DNA of 64,000 bases from Blastocladiella emersonii ATCC 22665 (GCA_025594325.1 JANHCV010000001.1:1178001-1242000); one strand, 5' to 3'; positions 13,148 through 24,495 are shown, counted from the stretch's first letter. The notes: generated by a model from the letters alone, not told the origin. Numbers and translations are program-made.

Positions 13148-14693
13148 ATGCAATACGAAATCAACTGGCCACAGGCCAGTTTCCTGACCATCACGCCGCT
13201 GCTGGCGCTCTACGGCGTTTCGACGGTCCCGCTCGAGTCAAGAACATTCACCTGGGCCTTCATCTACTACTTGATCACCGGGCTCGGCATCACGGCGGGC
13301 TACCACCGCCTGTGGGCGCACAAGTCGTACGACGCGTCGCTGCCGTACCAGCTGTGGATGGCGCTCGCCGGCGCTGGCGCGGTCGAGGGCTCGATTCGCT
13401 GGTGGTATGTAGTAGCCGTTTTCTCGCCGCTTGCTCGCCCGCTTGCTCGCTGGGGTTGTGTGCGTGATGGAGCCATGATCGCGACGCGTTCGTGTGGCGC
13501 ACGCGCGCGACCCGAAACTGTCTCGCAGTGGCGCTGCAGCCCCAAGACTTGGAGGAGGTGGCTGCACGCGCGGGACCGGGCACTCGGCTCGCGGAACGTC
13601 TCGCACCCGCAGCCCCAGCGCCCGATCGTCCCGTCCCCACGCATCCGCTAACTCGACTGCCTCGCTTTCCCCCAGGTCCCGCGGCCACCGCGCGCACCAC
13701 CGCTACACCGACACCGACAAGGACCCCTACAACGCGCACCGCGGCCTGTTCTGGGCCCACATCGGGTGGATGCTCGTCAAGGAGACGGGCCCGAGCGCCA
13801 AGGCGCTGGGCCGCGTCGAGATGACGGACCTCGACAACGACCCGCTCGTCAAGTGGCAGCACAAGAACTACGTGCCGCTCGCGCTGTTCATGGCCTTCGC
13901 GTTCCCGACGCTGGTCGCGGGGCTCGGCTGGGGTGACTGGCTCGGCGGCTTCTTCTTCGCCGGCGTCGCGCGGCTCGTGTTCGTCCACCACGCCACTTTC
14001 TGCGTCAACTCGCTCGCTCATTACCTCGGCGATGCCACGTACGACGACATCCGGTCCCCACGCGACCACTTCATTACGGCGCTGGTCACGTTCGGCGAGG
14101 GTACGCGCTCTCTGACGGCTCGGGGCGGCTCCGGTCGCTCCCCAAACCCGTTTTCGCTCTTTTTTTTCGACTCCCTAACCTCACCAATCATCGAATACGT
14201 GTCAGGTTATCACAATCTACATCATGAGTTCCCTAACGAGTTCCGCAACGCCGTCAAGTGGTACCAGTACGATCCGACCAAGTGGCTGATCTGGACCTGC
14301 TCGCTCGTCGGCCTCACGCACAACCTCAAGACGTTCCCCGACAACGAGATCCAGAAAGGCGAGCTGCTCATGACCGAGAAGCGCTGCCGCGAGTGGCGGC
14401 ACCGTTTGGACTGGGGGAAGGCGACCGAGACGCTACCCGAGTGGGACGCGACGACCTTCACCGAGGAGCTCAAGCTCAACCCGTTCATGATGGTCATCGA
14501 GGGAGTCGCCTTCGACGTCTCGCACTTCATCAAGGACCACCCGGGCGGCGTCAACTTCATCAAGTCGTACCTCGGCAAGGACGCGACCAAGGCGTTCAAC
14601 GGCGGCGTGTACCGCCACAGCACGGGCGCGCGCAACCTCATGTCGCACCTGCGCGTCGCTCGCGTCAACATGGACGATGCTCGCGAGGAGTAA
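13148..14693 (+). CDS. OLE1: Acyl-CoA delta-9 desaturase with C-terminal cytochrome b5 domain (Ole1 type)
   Basis: Three exons: 13148..13404, 13676..14100 and 14206..14693, 389 residues. Intron 1 is 271 nt, the longest in the window, with a GCTAAC branch-like site before CAG. Intron 2 is 105 nt. The three histidine boxes of membrane desaturases are present: HRLWAH, HRAHH (re-formed by the first splice) and HNLHH (re-formed by the second). Four hydrophobic segments surround them. The C-terminal about 110 residues form a cytochrome b5 domain with haem ligands in HPGG and YRHS. The enzyme introduces the first double bond into stearoyl/palmitoyl-CoA in the ER. The N-terminus is short compared with yeast Ole1. 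A 149-bp piece of exon 3 recurs inverted downstream. Confidence 0.95.
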
Positions 14694-17030
14694 AGAACCT
14701 CCTTGTCAATTGTTAGTATATAGTTCTTTCTACTTGATCTCGCCCGAAGCCCGTCAAATCCGAGAGCAGTTTCAGCGGCGAACCGAAGTTCCTCGCACGC
14801 AATAATGTTGCGCGTGAGAACTATTTTATAGGAGGAATCGGAGGCAAACTTTACGTTGGAAGCAAAGTCGCTGTTGGCTCAAGGTGGCGCGTCGCGACGC
14901 GTTTTGATCCAATCATGATCAAAAGTCGCTCGTGACCGATGGCGTGGCGTGGAATCCACTCGTCCTTTTGCAAGCAAGGTCTGAGACCTTGACAAAATCG
15001 GCCTACAAGCCGAAAGTGGTTGCAAGGTTGTCGCGCTTGATCGCGGCAGCGCTTCTTGGTCATGAGCAGCTCGCCCTTCTGGATCTCGTTGTCGGGGAAC
15101 GTCTTGAGGTTGTGCGTGAGGCCGACGAGCGAGCAGGTCCAGATCAGCCACTTGGTCGGATCGTACTGGTACCACTTGACGGCGTTGCGGTAGGGAGCGC
15201 GCTTGGTGAGTGCTCCTTGTGTCGATGCTGGGGAGATCGCGCTTTCGCGCTGTAATCGTTGACAAATTGCTGGAGGTCGGCAAGAATCCAGTCGCACACG
15301 ATCCCTTCAAGCTCATGATTTGCGCGCAACAGGCTGGGGTTGTCGGGTAGTGGTTCTGGAGTCGTTGTGCGAGAGGTGGAACTGCACTTGGCGGGGTCCT
15401 TCAACGCGACCTGGAAATCGGCGCGGCGAATCTGAGAATGAACATGTAAGCTGATGATGGTTGCGAGCATGATTGAGGTTTCCCGCGACTAAGGGTGCTA
15501 CCAGGAGTGCTACTGGTGTGTGCGAGGACCGCTGGCGGAGCAAGTCGCGTAGCGCCACTCAGCTGACTTGAAACGCCGCGCAGGCGACCCACGACACCGT
15601 GCGGGTCGGCGCCCACCCCTCTCTCCTAACAGCGACCACCACTTCTTCACCCACAACATCTTTACCTTTTGCAATGTAACTCTATCAACCTTCTTTGCGG
15701 TCGGGTCCACGAGCCGCAGCGACGGCGCGATTCTTGCTTCTTGATTTACCAGTCGAACCTGATCCATGTTGTCAAGGCGGGCCTCAATACCGGTCCCAAT
15801 CATCAGTTGCTGTCTATCACCTCGCTGCACAGCTGTCGGTTGTCCTTGCGCTATGACCACCGGGACATCCGGCCAGTCGCCCCGCTCACGAGCCAACCGT
15901 CTTTTCGCGGCATGAAACCATGCGGAGCAGCACAACAGGTAAAGGGTGCACAAAAGACTGATTTGGCCGCTGGGTCGAGAAATGAATCAGCTCCAACGGT
16001 GTTGCTCGAAGAGCAACTCGAGCTCCGCGTAGCACAATCCGTGACTTGACCGACCAGACCCTTCCTCGTCGTTGCAGTCGCATATACCAGCTTCGGCTCA
16101 CTCGCGAGAACCTGGTCGTGATTGGTTGAGGGTCAGGCACCGAAATTCACATCACCATGAAACCTCTCGCACGGACTTGCGCCGAATCGTTAACTTTATC
16201 GAGGACGAGTACACAGCTTCAATGGAAACCGTAACACTCGAGCTTTAACGAGTTTTCATGCAACAACTCTGGCAGGACCGGATCGTCCACGTCCGCGTTG
16301 GAAACGGCCTACATCATCACCTTTGCACATTGTACGAACTTCACTAAGTTTGATAAAGCTTGCCCTACGTGTTGAAGGTAGGCAACGCGTTCGTTACCAG
16401 GCTACTAAGTACGGTGCCTCTGGGCCCCCTCCACTCGTCGCTGGACCGCGCGTGAGCTTATCTTCCTTCCCGTGACGCGTTTAAATGTGACTGAATCTAA
16501 GGAAGGACCCGGTTCGTGATCTCGTGCACACGTTGTTGATATCACACTCTCTTGTTGCTCTTTCGTCCAGCCCAAAGTTCGTAGTGCGTGGTCCGACCAA
16601 TCCACGCGAGCGTTGCTTGCTCGTCTCTCCCGCCTGTTTGCGCGCCAACGGCCCCCTGATAACCCGGGCGGGAGCGGCGAGTTCTGCGTGGTAGTATCGC
16701 TTCGCCGAAACTTTCGGTGCTTACGTATGGCGTTCAACGCGTGGCTGCCGAAACGGTACGATGTACCAACGAAGGCGTGTGCGCGGGGTCGCGGATCGTT
16801 CCGCTCTTGGATTTCATTTATGGTCGCTGTTGCTTCGCGCTGATTGATACGAAACCATTTTTTGCTCCGTGTGGCCGGGTTGAGTGACGCGTTGGGTCGC
16901 GCTGCGCCACTCAGGTGACCCGGCCCCTCGCGACAGCTCATGTGACGCGCCCGCTCGAGCGCGCTGTGATCGCCGCGCCACGCGCGGCAGCCCACAGCTC
17001 TCCCCCACAAACCCAACTCGACACCTTGCA
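14694..17030. other. Gene-poor region downstream of the desaturase
   Basis: About 2.3 kb with no convincing gene apart from the desaturase scrap at 15041..15189. Base composition is visibly richer in A+T than the flanking genes, and the open frames are short and incoherent. Two copies of a 19-bp motif (CTGAGTGGCGC-NN-CGCGAC on the minus strand) lie at 15544..15562 and 16896..16914, the second 117 bp before the start of the next gene. No terminal repeats, transposase or RNA gene were recognised. Confidence 0.6.
15041..15189 (-). pseudogene. Inverted fragment of desaturase exon 3
   Basis: On the minus strand this 149-bp block matches bases 14244..14392 of the desaturase gene with no length change. 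I count only two substitutions, AAAGGC to AAGGGC and ACCGAG to ACCAAG. It still reads NAVKWYQYDPTKWLIW and continues to MTKKRCRD before homology stops abruptly. It has no start, no His boxes and no cytochrome b5 domain, so it cannot be functional. The high identity implies a recent copy placed in opposite orientation about 650 bp from its source. Confidence 0.9.
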
Positions 17031-18011
17031 ATGAATCCTACTGCACCACCGGCCCTACCCAACGTGATCCAGTCGCTCCCGAGCACGGGGACGAGCGGCG
17101 GCGCCGCCGCGACGGGCGCGGCCGCGCTCGGCGCGACGTCGGGCTCGATGCGCACCAACTACGACACGCACGGCGTCGACGGGTACTACACGCAGGTGGG
17201 CGCGTCGTACCGCAACCCGCACTTCCCGGGGCTCAAGCAGTGCACGCGGGTGCTCATGGACGCGTGGGTGACGCCCGGCGCGACCAACGTGCCGCTCGAC
17301 CACGGCGTGTGGCCGGCGCCCGCGGCGGACGGCGGGCCCGCCGTGTGGCGGATGCTCGATCTCGCAGCAGGCAGCGGCGAGGCGACGGTCGCCATCGACG
17401 AGTGGCTCGCGCTGCGGTCGGGCAAGATGACCATGGGCGCGGTGCCCGGCGCCACAATCACGGTCCCGGAGCCCGCGGTCGGCGCGACGACACCCGTCCC
17501 GATGGCCCGCCCGCCCGTGGTCACGCAGACGCCCGTCCCGCGGCCCGGCGTCGCGCTCACCCGCCCGCCCGTGTCGCGGCCCGGGTCCGCGCGCCGCACG
17601 GCGGCTGCGGCGCCCGCGTTCCCCGAGAGCGGGATCGTGATCGAGTGGACGGCGGCGGACCCGTACACGCAGGAGGCGTACACGGCGCGGACGGGCCGCG
17701 AGTGCCACGACTGGTCGTTCGAGGACGTAGCGGGCGGGGTGGTGGACGAGGAGATGCCGGGGACCGTGTTCGACATTGTGGTGTTCTCGTTCGCGCTGCA
17801 CCTGCTCGACGCGTCCAAGCTGTTCGGGACGCTCGACCCGCTGGCGCGGCGGGCAAAGTACCTGGTGGTGCTGTCGCCGCACAAGAAGCCCGATATCAGC
17901 GAGACGACCGGGTGGGCGCTCGTGCACGAGGCCTACTCGGGCGGCGCGGGCAACAACCGCGTGCACGGGCGGCTGTTCCAGTCGCTCCTCTTCTCGGGCG
18001 GCGACGAGTAG
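17031..18011 (+). CDS. Class I SAM-dependent methyltransferase-like protein
   Basis: A single exon of 326 residues. After a disordered Ala/Gly/Thr-rich leader comes VDGYYTQVGASYRNPHFPG, then MLDLAAGSGEATVAI, which matches motif I (SAM-binding loop) of class I methyltransferases. FDIVVFSFALHLL is the expected post-II strand. A Pro/Ala-rich insert of about 70 residues splits the Rossmann fold between these motifs, so cofactor binding is plausible but not assured. A conserved fungal family with the same YRNPH segment exists to my recollection, but I cannot name a substrate. It converges with the next gene, with 150 bp between stops. The start at 17031 is preceded by a pyrimidine-rich leader. Confidence 0.7.
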   Translation: MNPTAPPALPNVIQSLPSTGTSGGAAATGAAALGATSGSMRTNYDTHGVDGYYTQVGASYRNPHFPGLKQCTRVLMDAWVTPGATNVPLDHGVWPAPAADGGPAVWRMLDLAAGSGEATVAIDEWLALRSGKMTMGAVPGATITVPEPAVGATTPVPMARPPVVTQTPVPRPGVALTRPPVSRPGSARRTAAAAPAFPESGIVIEWTAADPYTQEAYTARTGRECHDWSFEDVAGGVVDEEMPGTVFDIVVFSFALHLLDASKLFGTLDPLARRAKYLVVLSPHKKPDISETTGWALVHEAYSGGAGNNRVHGRLFQSLLFSGGDE

Positions 18012-18161
18012 CGGCGGCGGTGGCGGCGTGCGTGGTATGAGAATATATTAGAAACGTGTTTGGCAACAGCAGCAGCGACCGGTGGGCCGCGCCATTTCGG
18101 TACGGCAGGGAAGAGAGAAGTGTAATCAGAGTACAGCGGACATGGAACATCTCGGCGACCA

Positions 18162-19103
18162 TCACTCGTCGCGGTGGGCCGAGCGCGCCGACACGACCGA
18201 GCTGACGAGCGAAAAGTCGGACACGACGGACCGTGCGTCGTCCTCGGGCACAGGCACGAGCGGGGCGTGGCCGTGGGCCCACTCGTTGCCGAAGAGCACG
18301 TCGCGGTCCTCGGGGTGCAGGGCGGCGGCGGGACCAGCGTCCTCGCTCGCGTGCTCGGCGGCCAGCGCAGCGGTGGTGGCGGGCGACTCGGCAAAGGCCG
18401 ACTCGACGAGCTTGGACTGCTCGTAGACGGCGTCGAGGTGGACCTGGCGCTCGAGGGCCTCGCGCTTCTCGAGCAGGGCGCGGATCTCCTCGTTGATGGA
18501 CTGGAACTGGGCCGTCACCTCCTCGGAGAGCGGCACGTCGTCGGGGATGTAGCTGACCATGGGCTGGTGGTCGCGGCGCGAGCGGCGGCGGTTGCGGCGA
18601 CTGCTGGTGGTAGTGCCGGTGCCGGAGCTGGACGAGCACGACGAGGATGTGGCGGTGGTGCCCGAGATGACCGAGTGCGAGTCCGAGCGGGCCGGGGACG
18701 GCGAGCGCGAGCGGGTCTGCGTGTGCGTGCGCGCCGCGCTCGATGGGGCGGCGACGGCGGGCGCGATGGGGGCGCGCACGTCGGGAGCGGGCGCGGCGGT
18801 AGCGGGGGCCTCGAGGCGGCGGATACGCAGGCCAGCAGCAGCGTCGGGGCGCGCCGTGGTCGAGGCCGAGGGCGACGTTGAGCGGGCCGGCTTGGCGTCC
18901 TTGGTATCACGCTCGTCATCACTGGCGTCGTCGCGGAAGCGGGCGTCGGGCTCGTAGGGCGGGCAGTCGACGCGGTGGGCGTGCGACTCGTAGACAAACT
19001 CCTTGGCAAAGTCGTCCTGCATCGACACGACCACGGCGCTGACGACGACCGCGGCGGCCACGATGCCGATGACGCCGAGCACGACGGGGTTGAACAGCGG
19101 CAT
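18162..19103 (-). CDS. Membrane-anchored, mostly disordered protein of unknown function
   Basis: A single exon of 313 residues that I do not recognise. A hydrophobic segment, VVLGVIGIVAAAVVVSAVVV, starts at about residue 7 and should act as a signal anchor, leaving the rest on one side of the membrane. Then follow a Ser/Pro/Arg-rich disordered region (about 60-180), a short predicted coiled coil around FQSINEEIRALLEKREALE and an acidic/Ser-rich tail. It shares a 277-bp divergent promoter region with ARP5. No family can be named. Confidence 0.65.
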   Translation of the reverse strand: MPLFNPVVLGVIGIVAAAVVVSAVVVSMQDDFAKEFVYESHAHRVDCPPYEPDARFRDDASDDERDTKDAKPARSTSPSASTTARPDAAAGLRIRRLEAPATAAPAPDVRAPIAPAVAAPSSAARTHTQTRSRSPSPARSDSHSVISGTTATSSSCSSSSGTGTTTSSRRNRRRSRRDHQPMVSYIPDDVPLSEEVTAQFQSINEEIRALLEKREALERQVHLDAVYEQSKLVESAFAESPATTAALAAEHASEDAGPAAALHPEDRDVLFGNEWAHGHAPLVPVPEDDARSVVSDFSLVSSVVSARSAHRDE

Positions 19104-19380
19104 GGCGGAGCCAGGTGCGTCGCTGCAGAGAGTGTTGGTGGTGGTGGCGGCCCGTGGGAAGCGAGTGTGCGGCGTGCGATGGACGATGCGGGCAGCGGGC
19201 GGGGGGAGCGAGAGCGAGAGAGCGCACGCAGCGAACAAACGCGCCTCGGACAGCGGCCGGCAGCCGCACGTGGCCGCGTTGCGCCGCCAAGTCGACGTCG
19301 CACCGCCTTCACATGCTCTCTCGCAACGAACCCTCCCATCCATGAATCCGTGAACGCATCGAGTATCCACTCGCTGCAAC

Positions 19381-21492
19381 ATGACCGCCGTCATCGACAA
19401 TGGTACCGTGCCTGGCGCCGCGGGGCTGCTCGATCACATCGGTTGAACCTAGCCGCATTCTGACCAAGCGCCGTTCACCACAGGCTCGGGCCTCTTCAAG
19501 GCCGGCTGGGCCACGGACGATGCGCCGATTGGTATGCATTTTTCATCCTATGTGCCGCACGCAAGCCGAGCGCTCACCGCCGTCCCCGCGCTAGTCATGA
19601 CCGACCCGACCGTCAACAAGCTCCGCGACCGCCACACCGCCGTCAACACGGTCCACGTCGGCTACCTCGGTGGTCAGCGCGCGCGCACACCCTTTGACGA
19701 CGGCGTCGTGATCAGCTCCGATCTCATGGTACGCTGAACCGTCGCTACAGGCGCGAGCGTACGCGACTCACACTCCATTCGCTTGCTCTCTGTAGGAGAC
19801 CATCTTCGACTACGGGTTCATCAACCTAGGCGCGACCCCGGACAACCTCGAACGCGTCGTCCTCACCGAGCCCGCCACGAACCCGCCGCTGAGCCGAGCC
19901 ATCGTGCAGGAGCTCATGTACGAGGCCTACAACGTGCCCGAGCTCGCCATCGGCGTCGACGGCCTCCTCTCGCTCTACCGCAACGCACCCAACGCGTTCC
20001 CCGCCACGCCGACACCAAACCACATGGCCGTCGCCGTCTCGGTTGGCCACAGCAGCACCACCGTCATCCCCGTGGACCCGTCGGGCTCGCCCGACTTTTC
20101 GGCCGCGCAGCGGTACGCCGCATCTGGTACGGAAACTGTCGGTGCCACTGATTGACACCTCGCGCCGTCCCACGTAGGCTCTCGGTCGGCTGGGAGAAGC
20201 TGCACGGCTACATGCAGCACCTGGTCCAGACAAAGTACTGGGACTTCCCGCACATTTTCGGCTTCCGCGACCATGAGGACTTCATCCGCCACCACTGCTA
20301 CGTCGCCCAGTCGTTCCCGGCCGAGCTGCACCGCCTCCTCGCCGACCCAGCCGCCGACGTGGTAGTTCAGTACCCCGTCACCTCAACAGTACGCGTCCCC
20401 CAAACCACCACGCGATACCCCAAATCCTGCTGACTCTGCGCGCACTGTGTAGCACACTCAAGCGATCCTCGAGCGCGTTACCCTCACCGCCGAGGAGCAG
20501 GCCAAGCTAGCCGCCGACAGGCCGAAATGGATCGCCGAGCTCGTCTCGGCCCGCGCCAAGCTCGCGGAAAAGGCCAACCGCCAGAGCGCCGGATCAGCCG
20601 CACGGAAAAAGTCGGAGACCGCGACGCGGATGCGCGTCATGGCCTCGCTGCTCGACGAGGACGAGGAGGATACCGGCAAGGGGCGCCGGCGAAAGCGCGC
20701 TCGTGCGACTGGTACGTACCGCTGTCGCTGATACTTTCGAAATGCCGACCCACTCACGAATGGATTTCCGCTGTTTGTAGAGGATCGGTTCGGCGACGAC
20801 ACGGCCGGGTGGCAAGTCTACACCTCCCTGGTACGATTTCCACGCGGATATGCAGCAAAGGAACAACTGACACGGCCTGTTGAATATAGTCCAAGGACTC
20901 GCCCGACGACATCGACGACGACGCATCCGCCGCACTCGCTCGACTAGACCGACTGCTCGCCGAATACGACCCGCTGCGCCTGCACCGCGTTAGGGACCAG
21001 ACCACGGTGCTGCACCGCCTGTCCCGCGGCGCGCCCATCGCACCGGACACACCCGACGACGAGCGTTTCCTTCGTGCGCACCAGGTCCGGCTGAACGTGG
21101 AACGCGTGCGCGTGCCCGAGGCGCTGTTCCACCCGTCGCTGGTGGGCGTGGACGAGGCGGGCCTACAGGACCTGGTCCTCTCGGCGGTGCAGGCGGTGCG
21201 CCGTCGCTGCGACAACGACAACTCGAGAACGAGTCCGATCACGGCAGCGACGGTCGTGTGCAGCGGCGGCGGCGCGACAATCCCAGGGCTCGCGGACCGA
21301 CTCGGGCTCGAGCTGACGCGCGAGCTGCCACAGGCCTTTTCGCTCGACGTGCGGCGCGCGGCGGACCCGGTCGTGGACGCGTGGCGCGGCGCGGCGACGG
21401 CGCCCGTGGCGTACGTGTCGCGCGCCGAGTACTTTGAGCACGGCGCGGGGTGGTTCCGCGACCACCGGTTCGGCAACCCGGCCGAGTGGTGA
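19381..21492 (+). CDS. ARP5: Actin-related protein 5, INO80 chromatin-remodelling complex
   Basis: Eight exons: 19381..19402, 19484..19531, 19595..19728, 19796..20112, 20178..20388, 20453..20711, 20781..20830 and 20890..21492, giving 547 residues. All introns are 59-81 nt with GT/AG ends and consistent phase. The actin fold begins MTAVIDNGSGLFKAGWATDD (first splice inside the phosphate loop). It continues with ETIFDYGFINLG, VVLTEPATNPPLSRAIVQEL, the Arp5-specific charged insert rich in Arg/Lys/Glu (exon 6) and the C-terminal GGGATIPGLADRL. Arp5 binds Ies6 and couples INO80 ATPase activity to nucleosome sliding. The last 431 bp lie inside the left arm of the giant inverted repeat, and only this copy is complete. 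Confidence 0.9.
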
Positions 21493-21745
21493 CGCGGTAG
21501 TGATGTGACGAATACAGGACCAGTTGATGGCACGGTTGATTGCGCGGGAGAGTCTTGCGCGGGAGCCCTGCGCGCGGATAGACCCGCAGAGAAGGGACGC
21601 GTTGTTCATGCGCGTGGACGTGATCGCGCGCGTCTCGCGTGTCTCCCGAATACAGCAACGTGAGGGCAACGCCGAACACACACACGTTTACTGAACCTCA
21701 CACACAACAACGAAACGAATGTAAAGGCGACTCGCTGCAACGCAC

Positions 21746-23269
21746 ATGAAAATGAATGACAAAGGAGCACTCGTCGACGCATGGATCTCGCTGTCGGTGT
21801 ACTCGGCCACGCTGCCCATCAACCTGTACTTTGCGCGCAAGTTCTGGCGCGAGTGGACCCTCGCTGGCCGCCGCCGCGCTGGGCTCGAGCACCAGCAGTA
21901 TGTTCTGTGGGTGTCGTTTTCGGCCGTCCACGCGCTGCACATGGCGAGCTCGGCGGCGCGGATCCTCGAGGAGCAGGCTGGCATGGTCCAGTGCCCGTCA
22001 GGACCGAGCGCCTCGCTGTGCTGGCTCGGGGCTGCGCGAGCGAGCACGCTGATCCTTGACGCAGCGTGTCTGGGCGAGGTGCTGGCGCTCCCCGTGTACC
22101 CGGTCCTCCTGCTTGGCACGGCACTCGACGCGCTGCCTCGGCTGCAGCTGACTCGCCACGTTTTTACGGGTTGCAAGGCGCTGCTCCTCGTCCTGACGGC
22201 CGTCCTCGCGACGCTGATCCCGCTGCGCACGGCGCTCCGCCTGATCGGGCCGGGCGCGTGGCTCGGGCTGGGCACCTTTTTCGGCGTATACGGACTGGTC
22301 TTCAACCTCTACTTTGGGATGCTCGTGGTCCTGGCCACCATGGCGCTCGCGGGCATCTTTTGGATCATTGCGCGGTCGCGTCCTGGCGCTGCGGCGCGCA
22401 CTAGCATTCGTGCCTCTCGACCCACTTTACAGCAGCAGCACGACCGAGATCAGGCCACTGCAGCGGCACCTACTCGGCTGCACTTGTCTCCCGGTACCGC
22501 CACAACACCTGCCGTTGTGGGCGAGAACAGCCCTTCGTGCGAGCCATCACTGCCCAAGTCTCGCAGCGGCGAGCGTCCAAAACGCACATCCTCATTCTCG
22601 CGTGCCAAGCTCCTCGTATCATTGAAGCGCGCTTGCGGCCGACCGCACACGGTTGAACCACTGAACGACACCGTGGTCGACCCGAGGACCAGCGACGGTT
22701 CGAGCGATACCCAGTACCAGCGGTGCTTTGTTCGACTCGCCGTGCTCGTGGCGTGGACGGTACTGCTCCTTGGCGGGAACGCCTACTTGGTTTCAGGCGC
22801 TGCAGGGCTCTCGGCGCAGCTCAACGACGTGATCGGATGGGTGAGCGCGCGCTTGATCACCGTCAGCTTCTACCGCGCGCGAAAGTTGCTGCGCGACGTG
22901 ATGATTCTTTGGCGCCGGCTTCCAAACGCCGAGGCGGGGACGCTCCTCGCGAGCGCGTGGAATCCGCAACAACAACAACAACAGCAGCAGCAGAAGCAGT
23001 CGGGCAACATGACTGCGTTGTCGTCGCACCATCACGCTGCGACTTCGTCGACTCGACCAACGACGTTGGCGTCTGCGACGGAAAATTGGAGCACGCTTGG
23101 CCGTAGTTCGAGCAACCACCATCAGCACCAAAGCCGCGATGATGCTCATGAGATTGGAGACCATTCCAGCGACAATGATGCAGCAGCCTCCTATTACGTG
23201 ATGAGCCTTGCGCGGAGTGGACAACGGGACGACGAGGGGAAGAGTGACGCGCTCCCCTTGCCAACTTGA
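21746..23269 (+). CDS. Seven-transmembrane protein, lineage-specific family, member 1
   Basis: An intronless 507-residue protein. I see seven hydrophobic segments: around residues 10-30, 50-68, 98-125, 140-165, 172-210, 330-350 and 358-378. A long cytoplasmic-type loop of about 120 residues, rich in Ser/Gln, lies between segments 5 and 6. Two motifs recur in the genes at 57045-58493 and 58739-59806: EVLALPVYPVLLLG in segment 3 and LNDVIGWVSARLI in segment 7. A third, LPNAEAGTL, follows segment 7. A poly-Gln tract encoded by CAA/CAG repeats (22969-22996) lies in the tail. The layout resembles a G-protein-coupled receptor, but I recognise no named family, so ligand and function are unknown. An identical copy lies at 33187..34710. 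Confidence 0.8.
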   Translation: MKMNDKGALVDAWISLSVYSATLPINLYFARKFWREWTLAGRRRAGLEHQQYVLWVSFSAVHALHMASSAARILEEQAGMVQCPSGPSASLCWLGAARASTLILDAACLGEVLALPVYPVLLLGTALDALPRLQLTRHVFTGCKALLLVLTAVLATLIPLRTALRLIGPGAWLGLGTFFGVYGLVFNLYFGMLVVLATMALAGIFWIIARSRPGAAARTSIRASRPTLQQQHDRDQATAAAPTRLHLSPGTATTPAVVGENSPSCEPSLPKSRSGERPKRTSSFSRAKLLVSLKRACGRPHTVEPLNDTVVDPRTSDGSSDTQYQRCFVRLAVLVAWTVLLLGGNAYLVSGAAGLSAQLNDVIGWVSARLITVSFYRARKLLRDVMILWRRLPNAEAGTLLASAWNPQQQQQQQQQKQSGNMTALSSHHHAATSSTRPTTLASATENWSTLGRSSSNHHQHQSRDDAHEIGDHSSDNDAAASYYVMSLARSGQRDDEGKSDALPLPT

Positions 23270-24495
23270 AGGCGCGACGCTCACGCGCGCGTCTAGGAAA
23301 TACAAACAGTTTTGGGAACGTGATGCAAGTAGTCCATGCCGAGAAACTCAAGCGCACACGCCGGCCGGCTTGCCGTGAGCGACGCGGGACGCCATCAAGT
23401 GAGCGATCAGACTCGACGCGTTTCAGGCTGCGTGCGCCACAGTGGCTGAGTGGCGCGACGCGCGAGCGCATGCTAGGCGGTAATCCGATCCCCTGGGCGC
23501 GTTCTCGGGGCGCAGGTTTGTCAAACTCGCTCGCTCGACTCAGAAAGGACTGCGGAGCACGCACAGCCACGGGCGAGCTAGATGATGGCCATTTGTGGGC
23601 GGGAGCACCACGTTCAGGCAGGAACTCATCATCGGGTGTTGAGCTGTGCAGGTCAAGCGAGAGGAGGCCACGATACAGCTAGTCAGGGTGGTGTATTCCT
23701 GCTTCGGCACTGAACCAGGGCTGGGTGAGTGAGGGAGACTAACAGAAGCGGGGAGCGCCGCCGCGGGAGTGCGGCAGGCGGCGAGGCGGGATGCGGACAA
23801 ACCACGCGAGATCAAGGTGGATGATGACTCCGATCACCACTGCATGAACGACGTGTAACAGAGGGTCCCCGACCGAGAACGCCGCGACAAGCGTGCGCCA
23901 GAAGATAACCATGTTGGATCCCACAAGCAATATGTTGACGGAATCGGACACCACGCTTGGTTCGACAAGCTGGTAAGCGTTGACAATGGTTCGAGAGTGC
24001 CGCGGGAGCGCAACTGGCCGTTGTGGTCAGTGTAATCGGAGTCGGAGAGATATGCTCAGCATGACGGACTCAAGCGGTGAACTACTCCGCAAACAAGAGG
24101 ATGATGTGGTACACGCAGGAACAACCCTTCAAAAGCGAATGCGGCTCAACCGCTGCTTCTGCATGTCGTCGCACAGAGCGAGGTTCTCCGCCAGGGCCAG
24201 GGACGCGTGCTACACGACGGCAATGCGAGACTGTCGGCCATGTATAGTTGCGACGTGTGAAGCAGTTCCATTTGATGATAGTTTGAGTGACGCTAACGTT
24301 AAGAGCATCGATAAAGGTCCAGTACCACTAGCGCAGGGAGCAAACGGGAGGCTGCGTGCGCGGCTCGGAGGGAAGCCTGCTCCGTAACCCCAGCAGGAGC
24401 CTCGCAAACCGGAAAAGGGTAAGAACAGCGAGCTGGAACGAGGAGATTGACCAGGCCGGAACGGCCTGGTCAGGGGCACAAGAAAAAAAAAGAAA
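23270..24495. other. Mostly non-coding stretch of left arm
   Basis: About 1.2 kb between the 7TM gene and tRNA-Ser. It holds one hydrophobic minus-strand open frame (23739..23954) and another short copy of the CTGAGTGGCGC motif near 23446. Nothing else is supportable. The same sequence recurs inverted at 31961..33186. Confidence 0.5.
23739..23954 (-). pseudogene. Possible remnant of a membrane-protein gene
   Basis: A short open frame, also open for about 27 codons upstream of its ATG, encodes two hydrophobic stretches (VNILLVGSNMVIFW and VVHAVVIGVIIHLDLAWFV) followed by a basic Pro-rich end. It could be the last exon of a decayed 7TM-family member next to the intact gene, but the PVYP and GW motifs are absent. 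It is kept only as a weak call. Confidence 0.25.

Noticed and set aside
14694..17030. Transposable element in the gene-poor region after the desaturase
   Set aside because: No terminal repeats, target duplication, transposase or reverse-transcriptase motif found; only the 149-bp desaturase scrap is demonstrable.
20113..20155. ARP5 exon 4 reading through to a stop at 20155
   Set aside because: A CGGTACGC donor at 20113 with the acceptor at 20177 gives the continuous frame AAQ-RLSVGWEKLHGYM; a later GTACGG donor would break the frame.
23440..23520. tRNA-like A box (GTGGCTGAGTGG)
   Set aside because: No B box (GGTTCGANNCC) or cloverleaf follows at the right spacing; the similarity is better explained by the recurrent CTGAGTGGCGC motif.
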